A DNA stretch of 64,000 nt from an uncultured SAR86 cluster bacterium (GTDB lineage Bacteria; Pseudomonadota; Gammaproteobacteria; Magnimaribacterales; AG-339-G14), in contig CABZAV010000002.1 in the NCBI GenBank assembly GCA_902523885.1, forward strand, positions 68,923 to 132,922. Reading direction: 5' to 3'. The notes under the pieces are model-generated. The model was given only the letters and a program-made list of their open reading frames with translations, was not told the origin of the DNA and searched no databases. Below, piece by piece: positions 33,369 to 42,446 of the stretch; position 1 is the first letter of the stretch; the number at the start of each line of letters is the position of its first letter. The translations under genes and the position numbers were made by a program.

Positions 33369-34067
33369 ATGAATATTTCTTCCTCTGATTCTATTATACA
33401 AATTTCAGGTGTTGATTCTGCTGAATTTCTTCAAGGTCAAATTACTAATGACATAAATTTTACGTCAAAAAGTAAAATGTCAATGAGTGCCATTTGCAAT
33501 GTGAAAGGCAGAATAATAGCGGTCTTCAAAATTTTAAAAACTAGTTCAGGTTTTTTAATTTTTGTTAACAATACTGTAGCAAAAAAATTTAAAAATCATC
33601 TAGAAAAGTACGCAGTTTTTTTTAAAACAAAAATTGAATTTATAGACAACGCGATAAATGGCATTGAAATTATTCCATCATCAGATTGGAAGCTTGATTG
33701 CATTGAAAAGGGATTTGTTGAAATTAACGAGTCAATTTCTGAAGCTTTCACTCCGCATGAATTAAATTATCAGAATTTAGGTCTAATTAGTTTTGAAAAA
33801 GGTTGCTTTACTGGTCAAGAAGTCATTGCAAGGATGCATTACAGAGGCAAACTAAAATTTAGTCTCGCAAAATTTAGCGTAAACGACAAAAAACTTTTAA
33901 GAGAACAAGATTATGTTTTCAATAAAGACGGTAAAAAGTTAGGGCAAGTCGTCTCGGAAGAACGAAATAAAGGTTTGATGACTTTTAAAGACAAATCTGC
34001 TTTCAAAGAAGAGTTATTTGATAAAAATCTAAAAAGAATTAAATTTTTAAACATCGAATCTATATAA
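33369..34067 (+). CDS. ygfZ: Folate-binding tRNA-modifying/Fe-S protein YgfZ
   Basis: A GcvT-like folate-binding protein of 232 residues that supports certain iron-sulfur enzymes such as the tRNA methylthiolase MiaB. The hallmark KGCFTGQEVIARMHYRGKLK (about 149-168) contains the conserved Cys. The N-terminus ISGVDSAEFLQGQITNDI is also typical. It is shorter than E. coli YgfZ (326), lacking much of the C-terminal domain, like other small-genome homologues. Its end overlaps convergent ung by 8 bases. Confidence 0.9.
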   Translation: MNISSSDSIIQISGVDSAEFLQGQITNDINFTSKSKMSMSAICNVKGRIIAVFKILKTSSGFLIFVNNTVAKKFKNHLEKYAVFFKTKIEFIDNAINGIEIIPSSDWKLDCIEKGFVEINESISEAFTPHELNYQNLGLISFEKGCFTGQEVIARMHYRGKLKFSLAKFSVNDKKLLREQDYVFNKDGKKLGQVVSEERNKGLMTFKDKSAFKEELFDKNLKRIKFLNIESI

Positions 34068-34731
34068 TTTTCCAATTTATCTCTTTTCTTCCTGAGCTTT
34101 TTAAAAAAGTATTACATTTACTAAAGTGTTTGCAACCAAAAAAACCTTTATAACAAGAGAGTGGCGATGGATGAGAGGCTTCAAGAACAAAATGTCTTTC
34201 TTGATTAATAAATTTTTTCTTGTTAACGGCAAATTTCCCCCACAACATAAAAACAATATCCTTTTTCTTATTGAAAGATTTAATTACGTGGTCCGTAAAT
34301 TCTTCCCATCCAAACTTTAGGTGGGAACCGGGAATGCCTTGCTCTACTGTTAGAGAAGAATTTATCAAAAGTACGCCTTGTTTTGCCCAATCAGACAAAT
34401 CTCCATTCGTACCATTTTTTATCCCTAAGTCTTCTTCAATTTCTTTGTATATATTTTTCAATGAGGGAGGTAAAGCTTCATTCTTTTTCACAGAGAAACA
34501 TAAACCGTTTGCTCGGTTAGGATTATGGTAAGGATCTTGTCCTAAAATAATTACTTTAGTTTTTTCGGGAGATGTTAATTCAAAAGCTTTAAAGATTTCT
34601 CTTTCTGAAGGAAAGATTTTTTTTTGAAGTGCTTTTTCTTTTTCAAGTCTCAGTTTCAACGATAGCATATACTCTTTTTTAAGCTCATTTGATAAAAAAT
34701 TTTCCCACTTTTTTGGTACATCAAAATCCAT
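34060..34731 (-). CDS. ung: Uracil-DNA glycosylase
   Basis: Removes uracil from DNA at the start of base-excision repair. The water-activating motif GQDPYHNPNRANGLCFSV has Asp66 and His69, the Ser-rich loop LLINSSLTVEQG is present, and the DNA-intercalation motif is HPSPLSCYKGFFG with the catalytic His near 187. The 223 residues match family-1 Ung. It lies upstream of, and faces away from, the AT-rich intergenic region that holds DnaA boxes. Confidence 0.97.
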   Translation of the reverse strand: MDFDVPKKWENFLSNELKKEYMLSLKLRLEKEKALQKKIFPSEREIFKAFELTSPEKTKVIILGQDPYHNPNRANGLCFSVKKNEALPPSLKNIYKEIEEDLGIKNGTNGDLSDWAKQGVLLINSSLTVEQGIPGSHLKFGWEEFTDHVIKSFNKKKDIVFMLWGKFAVNKKKFINQERHFVLEASHPSPLSCYKGFFGCKHFSKCNTFLKSSGRKEINWKII

Positions 34732-34740
34732 TTATATATC

Positions 34741-35095
34741 GTAACAAAGTGATTTTTTTTATCCACAGAATCTGTGGATAAGTCTTTGGATAAAAAAATC
34801 TTTTTAACTGAAGCCCTTATGTAAAAGGGTCTCAACTTAAATTGGTTAAAAAATGATCAATATAAAAAAGGCAGTAAAATCAATAGTTTATAAATGCATT
34901 ATAAAAGTGCAAGGTTATATCATTGGTAGAGTTAAAATTTTTTAAGTTTTAAGTAGTTTGATAGGTTTGTGTGTAACTTGAGCAAAATCTTTAAAAAAAA
35001 ATATAAAAAAAAATTTTTTTATTGATAAATATTCTTATAAATTAAAAAAAAATCTTGCATTTTTTTATTGAAGAAAAATCAACAGGTTAAAGTAT
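34741..35095. other. Intergenic AT-rich region with DnaA boxes, candidate replication origin
   Basis: This 355-base gap is the longest non-coding, RNA-free stretch in the window. It has a perfect inverted pair of consensus DnaA boxes, TTATCCACA at 34759-34767 and its reverse complement at 34773-34781; the whole 34759-34781 stretch is a 23-base palindrome with one central base. A third near-match, TTTGGATAA, is at 34785-34793. To the right, 34985-35080 is almost pure A/T with runs of eight or nine A or T, as expected of an unwinding element. I see no gene in it. The usual origin neighbours (dnaA, mnmG, gyrB) are not present, so it may instead be a DnaA-titrating or regulatory site. Confidence 0.5.
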
Positions 35096-35878
35096 TTATT
35101 TTAAAGAAACTGGGCCACCAAGGTGCATCCCCCCGTCTAACAAAAGGGTTTCACCTGTTGTTGTCACAGCATCCTCAACAAAATATATGATTGAATCAGC
35201 TACTTGATCAGCAGTAACTGTTAATTTTAAAGGTGTAGATTTTTCTGTTGCTTCTTTAACCATCTCGTAAACTTCATCTCCAAGACCATTCCTTAACCAG
35301 TCGCCTTGAATAAACCCTGGGCAAATTGCATTTACTCTAATTGGTCCTAAAGCACGAGCTAATGACTTTGTCATATTCAACAAAGCTCCCTTTGATGAAG
35401 CATAAGCAATTGAACTTCCAATTCCTGTTACCCCAGCTATAGAACCCACGTTTACGACACTAGGGTTGGAACTTTCAATTAGATGCGATTGGGCTTCTTT
35501 AAGCATCATGTAGGGTCCAACAGTATTTACACTATAAAGTCTAAGAAAATCTTCTGAAGTTAAGCCAGATAGGTTTTCATGAGCATTAAATTTTGTGGTT
35601 CCTGCATTATTAATCAAAGCGTCTAGTCTTCCCCATTTTTTTATTGTTTGTTCGACAACATCTTTGCAGTTTTTCTCTTCAGACACATCTGATTTTATTA
35701 CCAAGGTCTCCCCGCCCAAGCTTTTACATTCTTCAGAAACCTCAATAGCTTCTTTTTCAGAGCTGGAACATGTAATTGTCACATTCCAACCCTTTGAAGC
35801 AAGTTTAATAGCTGTAGAGGCTCCTACACCTCTACTAGAACCAGTTACTATTGCTGTTGCTCTTTCTGATTTAGTCAT
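35096..35878 (-). CDS. SDR family oxidoreductase (3-ketoacyl reductase-like)
   Basis: A short-chain dehydrogenase of 260 residues. The cofactor motif TGSSRGVGASTA (12-23), the NNAG motif (ALINNAGTT), the catalytic Ser (NVGSIAGVTG) and YASSK (Tyr and Lys of the active site) are all present. The C-terminus ending TGETLLLDGGMHLGG resembles FabG relatives. The Ser after the first Gly and nearby residues favour NADPH, but this is uncertain. The substrate is unknown. It lies 4 bases downstream of serA and may be transcribed with it. Confidence 0.88.
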   Translation of the reverse strand: MTKSERATAIVTGSSRGVGASTAIKLASKGWNVTITCSSSEKEAIEVSEECKSLGGETLVIKSDVSEEKNCKDVVEQTIKKWGRLDALINNAGTTKFNAHENLSGLTSEDFLRLYSVNTVGPYMMLKEAQSHLIESSNPSVVNVGSIAGVTGIGSSIAYASSKGALLNMTKSLARALGPIRVNAICPGFIQGDWLRNGLGDEVYEMVKEATEKSTPLKLTVTADQVADSIIYFVEDAVTTTGETLLLDGGMHLGGPVSLK

Positions 35879-35882
35879 ATTT

Positions 35883-37064
35883 TTATATAGCTCTCACATT
35901 TATAACGTTTTCTAAAGCCTCTAATTCCTCAATTACTTTATCAGAGGGTTCAGTTTCAAGATCAATTACATTATATGCAATTTCTTCTCTGCTTTTATTA
36001 ATCAATTCTACGATATTAATATTATTTTCAGCCAGAATCGTTGTAATTTGACCAATCATTCCTGCAACGTTTCGATTTGACAAAGTTAATCTAAAATCAG
36101 ACTGTCTTTCTTCGATTAATTCTGGAAAATTTACAGAATTTTTAATATTTCCATTTTCCAGAAAGTCTTTAAGTTGATCTGCCGCCATGGCAGAGCAATT
36201 TTCTTCTGCTTGTCTAGTACTAGCTCCAATATGAGGCAAAATAATTACATCTCCAACTTCTTTGGCTCTCTTTATAAGATCAAGATCTGCAAAATCCGTA
36301 ACGTAAGAACCGAGTTGCCCTGACTCAAGTGCTTTTATAATTGCACCAGAGTCAACTATCTCGTCTCGAGCAAAATTAATCAGTTTTAAACCTGCTTTGC
36401 ATTCAGAAAGAACAGAATGGTCAATTAAGTTTTTTGTAGCCTCAATAGCTGGGACGTGTAACGTAACATAGTCAGAGTTTGTGAATATAGTTTTTAAATT
36501 ATCTGTTCTAGAAACATTATTCGGCAATTTCCAAGCTGCTTCTACAGTAATGGCTGGGTCATATCCTATAACTTCCATATCAAGAAAAACTCCCATTCCA
36601 GCTACTTGAGCTCCTATAGCCCCCATTCCTACAACGCCCAAGGTTGCTCCCTTGAGCTCCCTTCCTTTAAATTCTTTTTTACCCGCTTCTATATGTGCCT
36701 TTAAATCTTTAGAGTCAATACCATCTATTTCATTAACAAAACTAGCTCCAGCATATATTCCTCTTGATGACATAAGCAGGCCTGCAAGAACAATTTCCTT
36801 AACAGCATTTGCATTTGCACCAGGAGTATTAAAAACAACTATTCCTTTTTCAGAGCATTCTTTAACAGGAACATTATTAAATCCAGCTCCCGCTCTAGCA
36901 ACAGCTTTAAGAGAGTTATTCAACTCATCTACAGGCAGTTTGTAACTTCTTAAGATGATTGCATCAGGATCGTTTTCTTCTTTTGAAACAGAAAAACTAG
37001 CTTCGCTTAACATAGTAAGGCCTGATTCAGCTATGGCATTATGTGTTTTTACTTTAAAATTCAT
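35883..37064 (-). CDS. serA: D-3-phosphoglycerate dehydrogenase
   Basis: Oxidises 3-phosphoglycerate in serine synthesis. The NAD-binding motif GVVGMGAIGAQVAGMG (about 143-158), the substrate segments ARAGAGFNNVP and LINFARDEIVD, the catalytic Glu region and LPHIGASTRQAEENCS with its His are all seen. A C-terminal ACT domain (about 325-393, NRNVAGMIGQITTILAENNINIVEL) suggests feedback by serine. It is a 393-residue form without the extra domain of the long type. The gene is divergent from argF by 49 bases. Confidence 0.94.
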   Translation of the reverse strand: MNFKVKTHNAIAESGLTMLSEASFSVSKEENDPDAIILRSYKLPVDELNNSLKAVARAGAGFNNVPVKECSEKGIVVFNTPGANANAVKEIVLAGLLMSSRGIYAGASFVNEIDGIDSKDLKAHIEAGKKEFKGRELKGATLGVVGMGAIGAQVAGMGVFLDMEVIGYDPAITVEAAWKLPNNVSRTDNLKTIFTNSDYVTLHVPAIEATKNLIDHSVLSECKAGLKLINFARDEIVDSGAIIKALESGQLGSYVTDFADLDLIKRAKEVGDVIILPHIGASTRQAEENCSAMAADQLKDFLENGNIKNSVNFPELIEERQSDFRLTLSNRNVAGMIGQITTILAENNINIVELINKSREEIAYNVIDLETEPSDKVIEELEALENVINVRAI

Positions 37065-37113
37065 AAAACTTTGAAAAAAATTAACCGATTCGCAATTCTA
37101 TAGTCTAAATTCC

Positions 37114-38010
37114 ATGAGACCAAAACATTTTTTAAATTTCGAAAAAATCTCAAATCAAGAATTTGTTTCAATAATTGAAAGAGGGATTGAACTCAAAAAT
37201 TCTAATGAGACTGAAAAAACTTTAAAAGGTAAGATTTTAGGACTTGTTTTTGAACAACCCTCAACCAGAACAAGAGTTTCTTTCGAGGTTGGCATTAATG
37301 ATCTGGGAGGAAGTTCTATATTTCTTTCAGGTAGTGAATTACAGCTCTCCAGAGGTGAGCCCATATCAGATACGGCAAAAGTTTTATCATCCATGCTAGA
37401 TGTAATAGTCTTGAGATCAGATAATCATGAAAAATTAGAAATATTTTCTCAAAACTCGTCTGTTCCTATAATAAATGGCTTAACTAATTTGTTTCATCCC
37501 TGCCAAATAATGGCAGATCTTATGACTTTCCGAGAAGTTTCCGAAGGCAAGAACTTAGAAAAAGTCTGTTGGATAGGCGATGGAAACAATGTATGCAATT
37601 CTTATATCGAAGCAGCCAAATTATTGAATTTTGAATTATCAATTTTTTGTCCAAAAGGGTATGAGCCAAATGCGAATATTTTAGAATCTTCTAAAAAATT
37701 CGTATCTTTAGCAGCAAACAAAGAAGATGCCCTAAGGAACGCAGATATAGTGACAACTGATGTTTGGACTTCGATGAGTTCAAATACAAAGTTGAAAGAC
37801 AGAAAGGAAACCTTTAAAGAATTTTTCGTTTCTCCAGACGATATGAAGAAAGCTAAAGATAAATCAATTTTTTTGCATTGTTTGCCGGCACACAGAGGAG
37901 AAGAAATAACTGTTGATATGTTAGAGGATCAATCATCTAAAGTATGGGTGCAAGCTGAAAACAGAATGCACATTCAAAAAGCCGTTCTTGAATATTTATT
38001 GCTCGATTAG
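37114..38010 (+). CDS. argF: Ornithine carbamoyltransferase
   Basis: Joins ornithine and carbamoyl phosphate to citrulline in arginine synthesis. The carbamoyl phosphate loop STRTRVSFEVG starts at residue 50, followed by the HPCQIMADLMTF block, GDGNNVCNSY and the HCLPAHRGEEI motif near 259 with the active Cys. The absence of the aspartate-carbamoyltransferase residues and the HCLPAH motif identify it as OTC. At 298 residues it is a compact form. It stands alone. Because cyanobacterial PirA and PII act on arginine synthesis, its presence is worth recalling, though nothing here links it to the riboswitch. Its stop overlaps glpK by 15 bases. Confidence 0.95.
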   Translation: MRPKHFLNFEKISNQEFVSIIERGIELKNSNETEKTLKGKILGLVFEQPSTRTRVSFEVGINDLGGSSIFLSGSELQLSRGEPISDTAKVLSSMLDVIVLRSDNHEKLEIFSQNSSVPIINGLTNLFHPCQIMADLMTFREVSEGKNLEKVCWIGDGNNVCNSYIEAAKLLNFELSIFCPKGYEPNANILESSKKFVSLAANKEDALRNADIVTTDVWTSMSSNTKLKDRKETFKEFFVSPDDMKKAKDKSIFLHCLPAHRGEEITVDMLEDQSSKVWVQAENRMHIQKAVLEYLLLD

Positions 38011-39447
38011 TTTTTTTAAATGCTTCTGCCAAGCCTTAAACTTACTGTCTACATCATTTTTTGGAAGAAACTTTTTATCAACCTTCCAAAAATCTTTTAA
38101 ATCTTCCTTTTTAGCAAATCCTGATCCAATGGCAGCGAGGTATGTCGCTCCTAATGCCGTTGTTTCAATATCTTCAGGCCTATAAATTTCTGTATTAAGC
38201 GTATCAGCCAATAGTTGCGAGAAGAAAGAATTGTTTGACATTCCACCGTCTACCTTTATAGAAGATATTTCCCCTCCATCAGCTTTCATGGCCTCTAACA
38301 GCTCTCTTGTTTGAAATGCTATAGATTCAAGTGTTGCTAACGTCAGTTCCTCAATACCTGAATTTAAGGTTAACCCAAATATTGCTCCTTTAGCATCTGG
38401 CACCCAATGAGGGGCTCCAAGTCCCGTAAACGCTGGCACTAAAAAAACATTTGAATTCTTATCAGCTTCTAAAGCTAACTTTTCTGAATCTTCTGCTTTT
38501 TCAAAAAATTTAAACTTATCTCTTAGAAACTGCATAGAAGATCCAGCAACAAATATACTTCCTTCCAACGCATAAGTAATTTCATTATTTAGTTTATATC
38601 CAATGGTAGTTAATAATTTATTTTTTGATTTCACTAAATCTTGTCCTGTATTCAACATCAAAAAACATCCTGTTCCATAAGTGCTCTTTACCGACCCCAG
38701 GTCGAAACATGTTTGACCTATCAAAGCTGCCTGTTGGTCTCCCGCAACTCCACAGATCCTAATTTTTCCTCCAAACAATTCTGTTTCACCAAAAAAGTCT
38801 GCATTTTCTTTCACATCAGGAAGCTGAATGCCCTCTAAATCAAAAATCTTAAGAAGATCTTCGTCATATTTGCATTCTTGAATGTTAAATATAGATGTTC
38901 TTGATGCATTAGTAATATCAGTTAAAAAACTTTTACCTTCTGTTAATTTAGATATTAAAAACGTATCAATTGTCCCAAGAAGATAATTTGAGTTTTTCTT
39001 CAGGTCTAGATTATTCTTCAACCATTTCATTTTTGAAGCAGAAAAATAAGGATCTAATAAAAGTCCGGTCTTTTCCTTAATAACTTCCTCAATTCCGTCT
39101 TCTCTCATTTTCTGGCAGTAGTTTGATGTTCTTCTGTCCTGCCAAACAATTGCTCTAGATAAAGGTTTCAGTGTTTTATTATCCCAAATAGCAACAGTTT
39201 CTCTTTGATTCGTAATACCGATACTTACTATCTCATCGGATTTCAGAGAGTTATTTTTGATTAAATTACTGACACATGAAGTAACAGAAAGCCAAATTTC
39301 TTCTAGATCATGCTCTACCCAACCATTTTTCGGGTAGTATTGAGTTAATTCAATTTGGCTGATGTCTAGTTTTCTTATTTTATCGTCATAAAGTATGGCT
39401 CTTGTACTAGTTGTGCCTTGATCAATTGTTAAAAAGAAACTTTTCAT
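37996..39447 (-). CDS. glpK: Glycerol kinase
   Basis: Phosphorylates glycerol to sn-glycerol 3-phosphate. The 483-residue FGGY-family protein begins LTIDQGTTSTRAILYD (ATP-binding phosphate-1 motif). Glycerol contacts are visible in ITNQRETVAIWD and AIVWQDRRTS, and later blocks are GVAGDQQAALIGQTCF, STYGTGCFLMLNTG and SSIKVDGGMSNNSFFSQLL. No glpF or glpD lies nearby. The product feeds plsB and the phospholipid pathway. It is convergent with argF. Confidence 0.96.
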   Translation of the reverse strand: MKSFFLTIDQGTTSTRAILYDDKIRKLDISQIELTQYYPKNGWVEHDLEEIWLSVTSCVSNLIKNNSLKSDEIVSIGITNQRETVAIWDNKTLKPLSRAIVWQDRRTSNYCQKMREDGIEEVIKEKTGLLLDPYFSASKMKWLKNNLDLKKNSNYLLGTIDTFLISKLTEGKSFLTDITNASRTSIFNIQECKYDEDLLKIFDLEGIQLPDVKENADFFGETELFGGKIRICGVAGDQQAALIGQTCFDLGSVKSTYGTGCFLMLNTGQDLVKSKNKLLTTIGYKLNNEITYALEGSIFVAGSSMQFLRDKFKFFEKAEDSEKLALEADKNSNVFLVPAFTGLGAPHWVPDAKGAIFGLTLNSGIEELTLATLESIAFQTRELLEAMKADGGEISSIKVDGGMSNNSFFSQLLADTLNTEIYRPEDIETTALGATYLAAIGSGFAKKEDLKDFWKVDKKFLPKNDVDSKFKAWQKHLKKLIEQ

Positions 39448-39466
39448 GAGTCATATTTATATCTAC

Positions 39467-39475
39467 TTATTCACA
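39467..39475 (+). promoter_or_regulatory. DnaA box upstream of nrdAB
   Basis: TTATTCACA fits the relaxed DnaA consensus TTWTNCACA. In E. coli DnaA also binds the nrdAB promoter, so a link between replication and nucleotide supply is plausible. A single nonamer can occur by chance. Confidence 0.4.
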
Positions 39476-39524
39476 CTTAATCCACTGTATTTTCATAAAT
39501 TGTTCTATTGATTTTTTATTAAAA

Positions 39525-39571
39525 ACACTTTATCTTGTATATATCTCAGATTGTGGCACTATATGTAGGGT
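39525..39571 (+). promoter_or_regulatory. Tandem NrdR boxes of nrdAB
   Basis: Two 16-base boxes, ACACTTTATCTTGTAT at 39525-39540 and GCACTATATGTAGGGT at 39556-39571, match the NrdR palindrome ACACTATATATAGTGT at 12 and 13 positions. They are 31 bases apart, the usual three helical turns. NrdR represses ribonucleotide reductase genes when dATP is high. The boxes end 38 bases before the nrdA start. Confidence 0.75.
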
Positions 39572-39609
39572 CTACAAAAAAGAAAAAATCGTATAAATAA
39601 TTAAGAATT

Positions 39610-42429
39610 ATGGACTTAACTGAAGGAAATCAGCCTAAAACAATGGAGAACTTGGGTTCCCAACCACAAAAAAAAGAGGTTATAGAACCAGGCAAATTAA
39701 GAGTTATAAAAAGAAACGGATCAGTTGTAAACTTTGATTCATCTAAAATTGATGTTGCAATTACAAAAGCTTTTTTAGCAGTTCATACTAGTGCAGCAGC
39801 AGCTTCTTCTAGCGTTCAACAAAAAGTAAAAGAACTGTCAAAAAGCGTCTTCGAAACTTTTTCAAAGCGTATGCCCTCTGGTGGAACCATCCATATAGAA
39901 GAAATCCAAGATCAAGTTGAACTTGCCTTAATGCGTACTGAGGAGTTAAAAGTGGCTCGTGCTTATGTTCTTTACAGAGCAGAACGAACAAAAGTTAGAG
40001 AGGAAGAGTCTCCGCTTCTTGCGGAAAATAAAGTAGAGCCTTCCGAAAGAACAGAGCTTATTGCAAACGAAGCTTGCGAGGGCTTAAAAGGCACAGAACC
40101 TTCCAAAATATTAGGTGAAGCAAGAAAAAACCTTTATGAGGGAGCGCCAGAAGAAGAGATTAAGGAGGCTTTAATTCTTTCTTCAAGGTCTCTCGTTGAA
40201 ATTGAACCAAATTATACTTACGCAACTGCAAGAATCCTGCTTGATAGCCTCAGAACTGAAGCCTTGAGTTTTTTAAAAGTAAAAGACAATGCAACCTTTG
40301 CTGAAATGAAAAGTTTATATGGTACGTCGTTAAAAGCTTTTATAGATAAGGCAATTTCTTTAGAGCTTATAGACCCAGAGCTTCAAAAAATGGACCTAGA
40401 ATTCCTTGGAAGTCAAATAAAGCCAGAAAGGGATCTTTTGTTTTCATATTTAGGACTTCAAACGCTTTATGATAGGTATTTTATCCATAGCGATGAAGTA
40501 AGATTTGAGTTGCCTCAGGTTTTTTTCATGAGGGTTGCGATGGGTCTTGCTATTGCAGAAGATAATAGAGAAGAGAGAGCTGTCGAATTTTATAATCTTC
40601 TATCATCTTTTGACTATATGAGCTCAACTCCAACACTTTTTAATGCTGGAACGCCTCATTCGCAGTTATCCTCTTGTTACTTAACAACTGTTCCAGATGA
40701 TCTCCATGGGATATATGGCGCTCTTCAGGATAACGCTATGCTGTCTAAATGGGCTGGTGGTCTCGGAAATGACTGGACTCCTGTAAGGGGAATGGGCGCA
40801 CACATAAAAGGAACAAATGGAAAATCGCAAGGAGTAGTTCCCTTCTTAAAAGTTGTCAATGATACAGCCGTTGCAGTCAATCAAGGAGGCAAAAGAAAAG
40901 GAGCCGTTTGTTCTTATCTGGAAACCTGGCATCTTGATATCGAAGAGTTTGTAGAACTAAGAAAAAATACAGGAGATGATCGAAGAAGAACTCATGATAT
41001 GAACACCGCCAATTGGGTACCTGATTTGTTTATGGAAAGAGTTTTTGAAGGAAAAAACTGGACTCTTTTTACTCCCAATGAAACACCTGATCTACATGAC
41101 TTAACCGGGTCTGATTTCAAAACAAGATACGAAGAATATGAAAAGGCAGCACAAGATGGCAAGATAAAAGTTTTTAAAGAAGTAGAAGCTGAAGAGCTAT
41201 GGAGAAAAATCATTTCGATGCTCTTCGAAACAGGCCACCCATGGATAACATTTAAAGATGCCTGTAATCTGAGATCTCCTCAACAACATGCAGGAGTGAT
41301 TCATTCTTCAAATCTATGCACAGAGATTACGCTTAATACTTCTGAAGATGAAATAGCTGTTTGCAACTTAGGATCTGTAAACCTGCCAAATCACCTCAAC
41401 GAAAAAGGTGAGTTAGATGAAGGCAAAATTGAGAAAACAGTAGCAACAGCTATAAGAATGTTAGATAACGTCATCGATATTAATTATTATGCGGTTCCTC
41501 AAGCAAAAAATTCTAATGCTAAACATAGACCTATTGGTCTGGGTTTAATGGGCTTCCAAGATGCTCTTTATATAAGAAAAACTCCATATTCTTCTGATGA
41601 AGCAGTTGAATTTGCTGACAACTCAATGGAAATGATTAGTTATTACGCGATTAAGTCATCTTCTGATTTAGCTAAAGAGAGGGGAACTTATTCCTCTTAC
41701 GAGGGCTCTTTGTGGAGTCAAGGAGTGATGCCTTTAGACTCAATAAGCATTGTAGAAGAACAAAGAGGTGAAGGATACATTGAGGTAGATAAGTCTACTA
41801 AGATGGATTGGGATGCCCTTAAGAAAAAAATAAAGGCTCAGGGAATGAGAAACTCCAATGTTATGGCAATTGCTCCTACTGCAACAATCGCAAATATAAC
41901 GGGGCTAACTCAATCAATTGAACCAACTTATTCTAATCTATTTGTTAAATCTAACTTATCAGGAGAATTTACTGTAATCAACATGCACTTAGTTGATGCA
42001 TTAAAGGAAATAGATATGTGGGATGAAGTCATGGTTTATGATCTGAAAAACCTCAATGGAAGTTTAGAAGGAATAAATAGAGTACCTGAGGATATAAAAA
42101 AACTTTTCGCAACCTCTTTTGAAGTTGAGCCAAGATGGCTTATCGAATCTGCAAGTAGAAGACAAAAATGGATTGATCAAAGCCAGTCACTAAATCTCTA
42201 TATTTCAGATCCTAATGGTAAGAAATTAGATGTCATGTACAGAATGGCTTGGTTAAAAGGTTTAAAGACTACTTATTATTTAAGATCAAGAAGTGCTACA
42301 ACTTCAGAAAAATCAACAATTACTAATTTAGAACTTAACGCAGTCAAATCAGCAGCGCAAGTCCCAGAAGCTCCAGAAGCTCCGTCAGCTTGTTCCATAC
42401 TAGATCCTGATTGCGATGCATGCCAATAA
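39610..42429 (+). CDS. nrdA: Ribonucleoside-diphosphate reductase, class Ia, alpha subunit
   Basis: Large subunit reducing ribonucleotides for DNA synthesis, 939 residues against 761 in E. coli. An ATP-cone for dATP/ATP control lies near the start (KLRVIKRNGSVVNFDSSKID). The catalytic core shows SSCYLTTVPDDLHGIYGAL, GGLGNDWTPVRGMG and the active site NLCTE with Asn568, Cys570 and Glu572. The C-terminal tail CSILDPDCDACQ has cysteines that take electrons from thioredoxin or glutaredoxin. Similar long forms occur in many marine and chlamydia-like class I enzymes. nrdB follows after 17 bases behind AAAGGAGG. Control is by upstream NrdR boxes. Confidence 0.96.
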   Translation: MDLTEGNQPKTMENLGSQPQKKEVIEPGKLRVIKRNGSVVNFDSSKIDVAITKAFLAVHTSAAAASSSVQQKVKELSKSVFETFSKRMPSGGTIHIEEIQDQVELALMRTEELKVARAYVLYRAERTKVREEESPLLAENKVEPSERTELIANEACEGLKGTEPSKILGEARKNLYEGAPEEEIKEALILSSRSLVEIEPNYTYATARILLDSLRTEALSFLKVKDNATFAEMKSLYGTSLKAFIDKAISLELIDPELQKMDLEFLGSQIKPERDLLFSYLGLQTLYDRYFIHSDEVRFELPQVFFMRVAMGLAIAEDNREERAVEFYNLLSSFDYMSSTPTLFNAGTPHSQLSSCYLTTVPDDLHGIYGALQDNAMLSKWAGGLGNDWTPVRGMGAHIKGTNGKSQGVVPFLKVVNDTAVAVNQGGKRKGAVCSYLETWHLDIEEFVELRKNTGDDRRRTHDMNTANWVPDLFMERVFEGKNWTLFTPNETPDLHDLTGSDFKTRYEEYEKAAQDGKIKVFKEVEAEELWRKIISMLFETGHPWITFKDACNLRSPQQHAGVIHSSNLCTEITLNTSEDEIAVCNLGSVNLPNHLNEKGELDEGKIEKTVATAIRMLDNVIDINYYAVPQAKNSNAKHRPIGLGLMGFQDALYIRKTPYSSDEAVEFADNSMEMISYYAIKSSSDLAKERGTYSSYEGSLWSQGVMPLDSISIVEEQRGEGYIEVDKSTKMDWDALKKKIKAQGMRNSNVMAIAPTATIANITGLTQSIEPTYSNLFVKSNLSGEFTVINMHLVDALKEIDMWDEVMVYDLKNLNGSLEGINRVPEDIKKLFATSFEVEPRWLIESASRRQKWIDQSQSLNLYISDPNGKKLDVMYRMAWLKGLKTTYYLRSRSATTSEKSTITNLELNAVKSAAQVPEAPEAPSACSILDPDCDACQ

Positions 42430-42446
42430 AATAAAGGAGGACAATT

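Noticed and set aside
37065-37113. ArgR box between serA and argF.
   Set aside because: ATTC-like pieces are present, but no convincing palindrome matching the ARG box.
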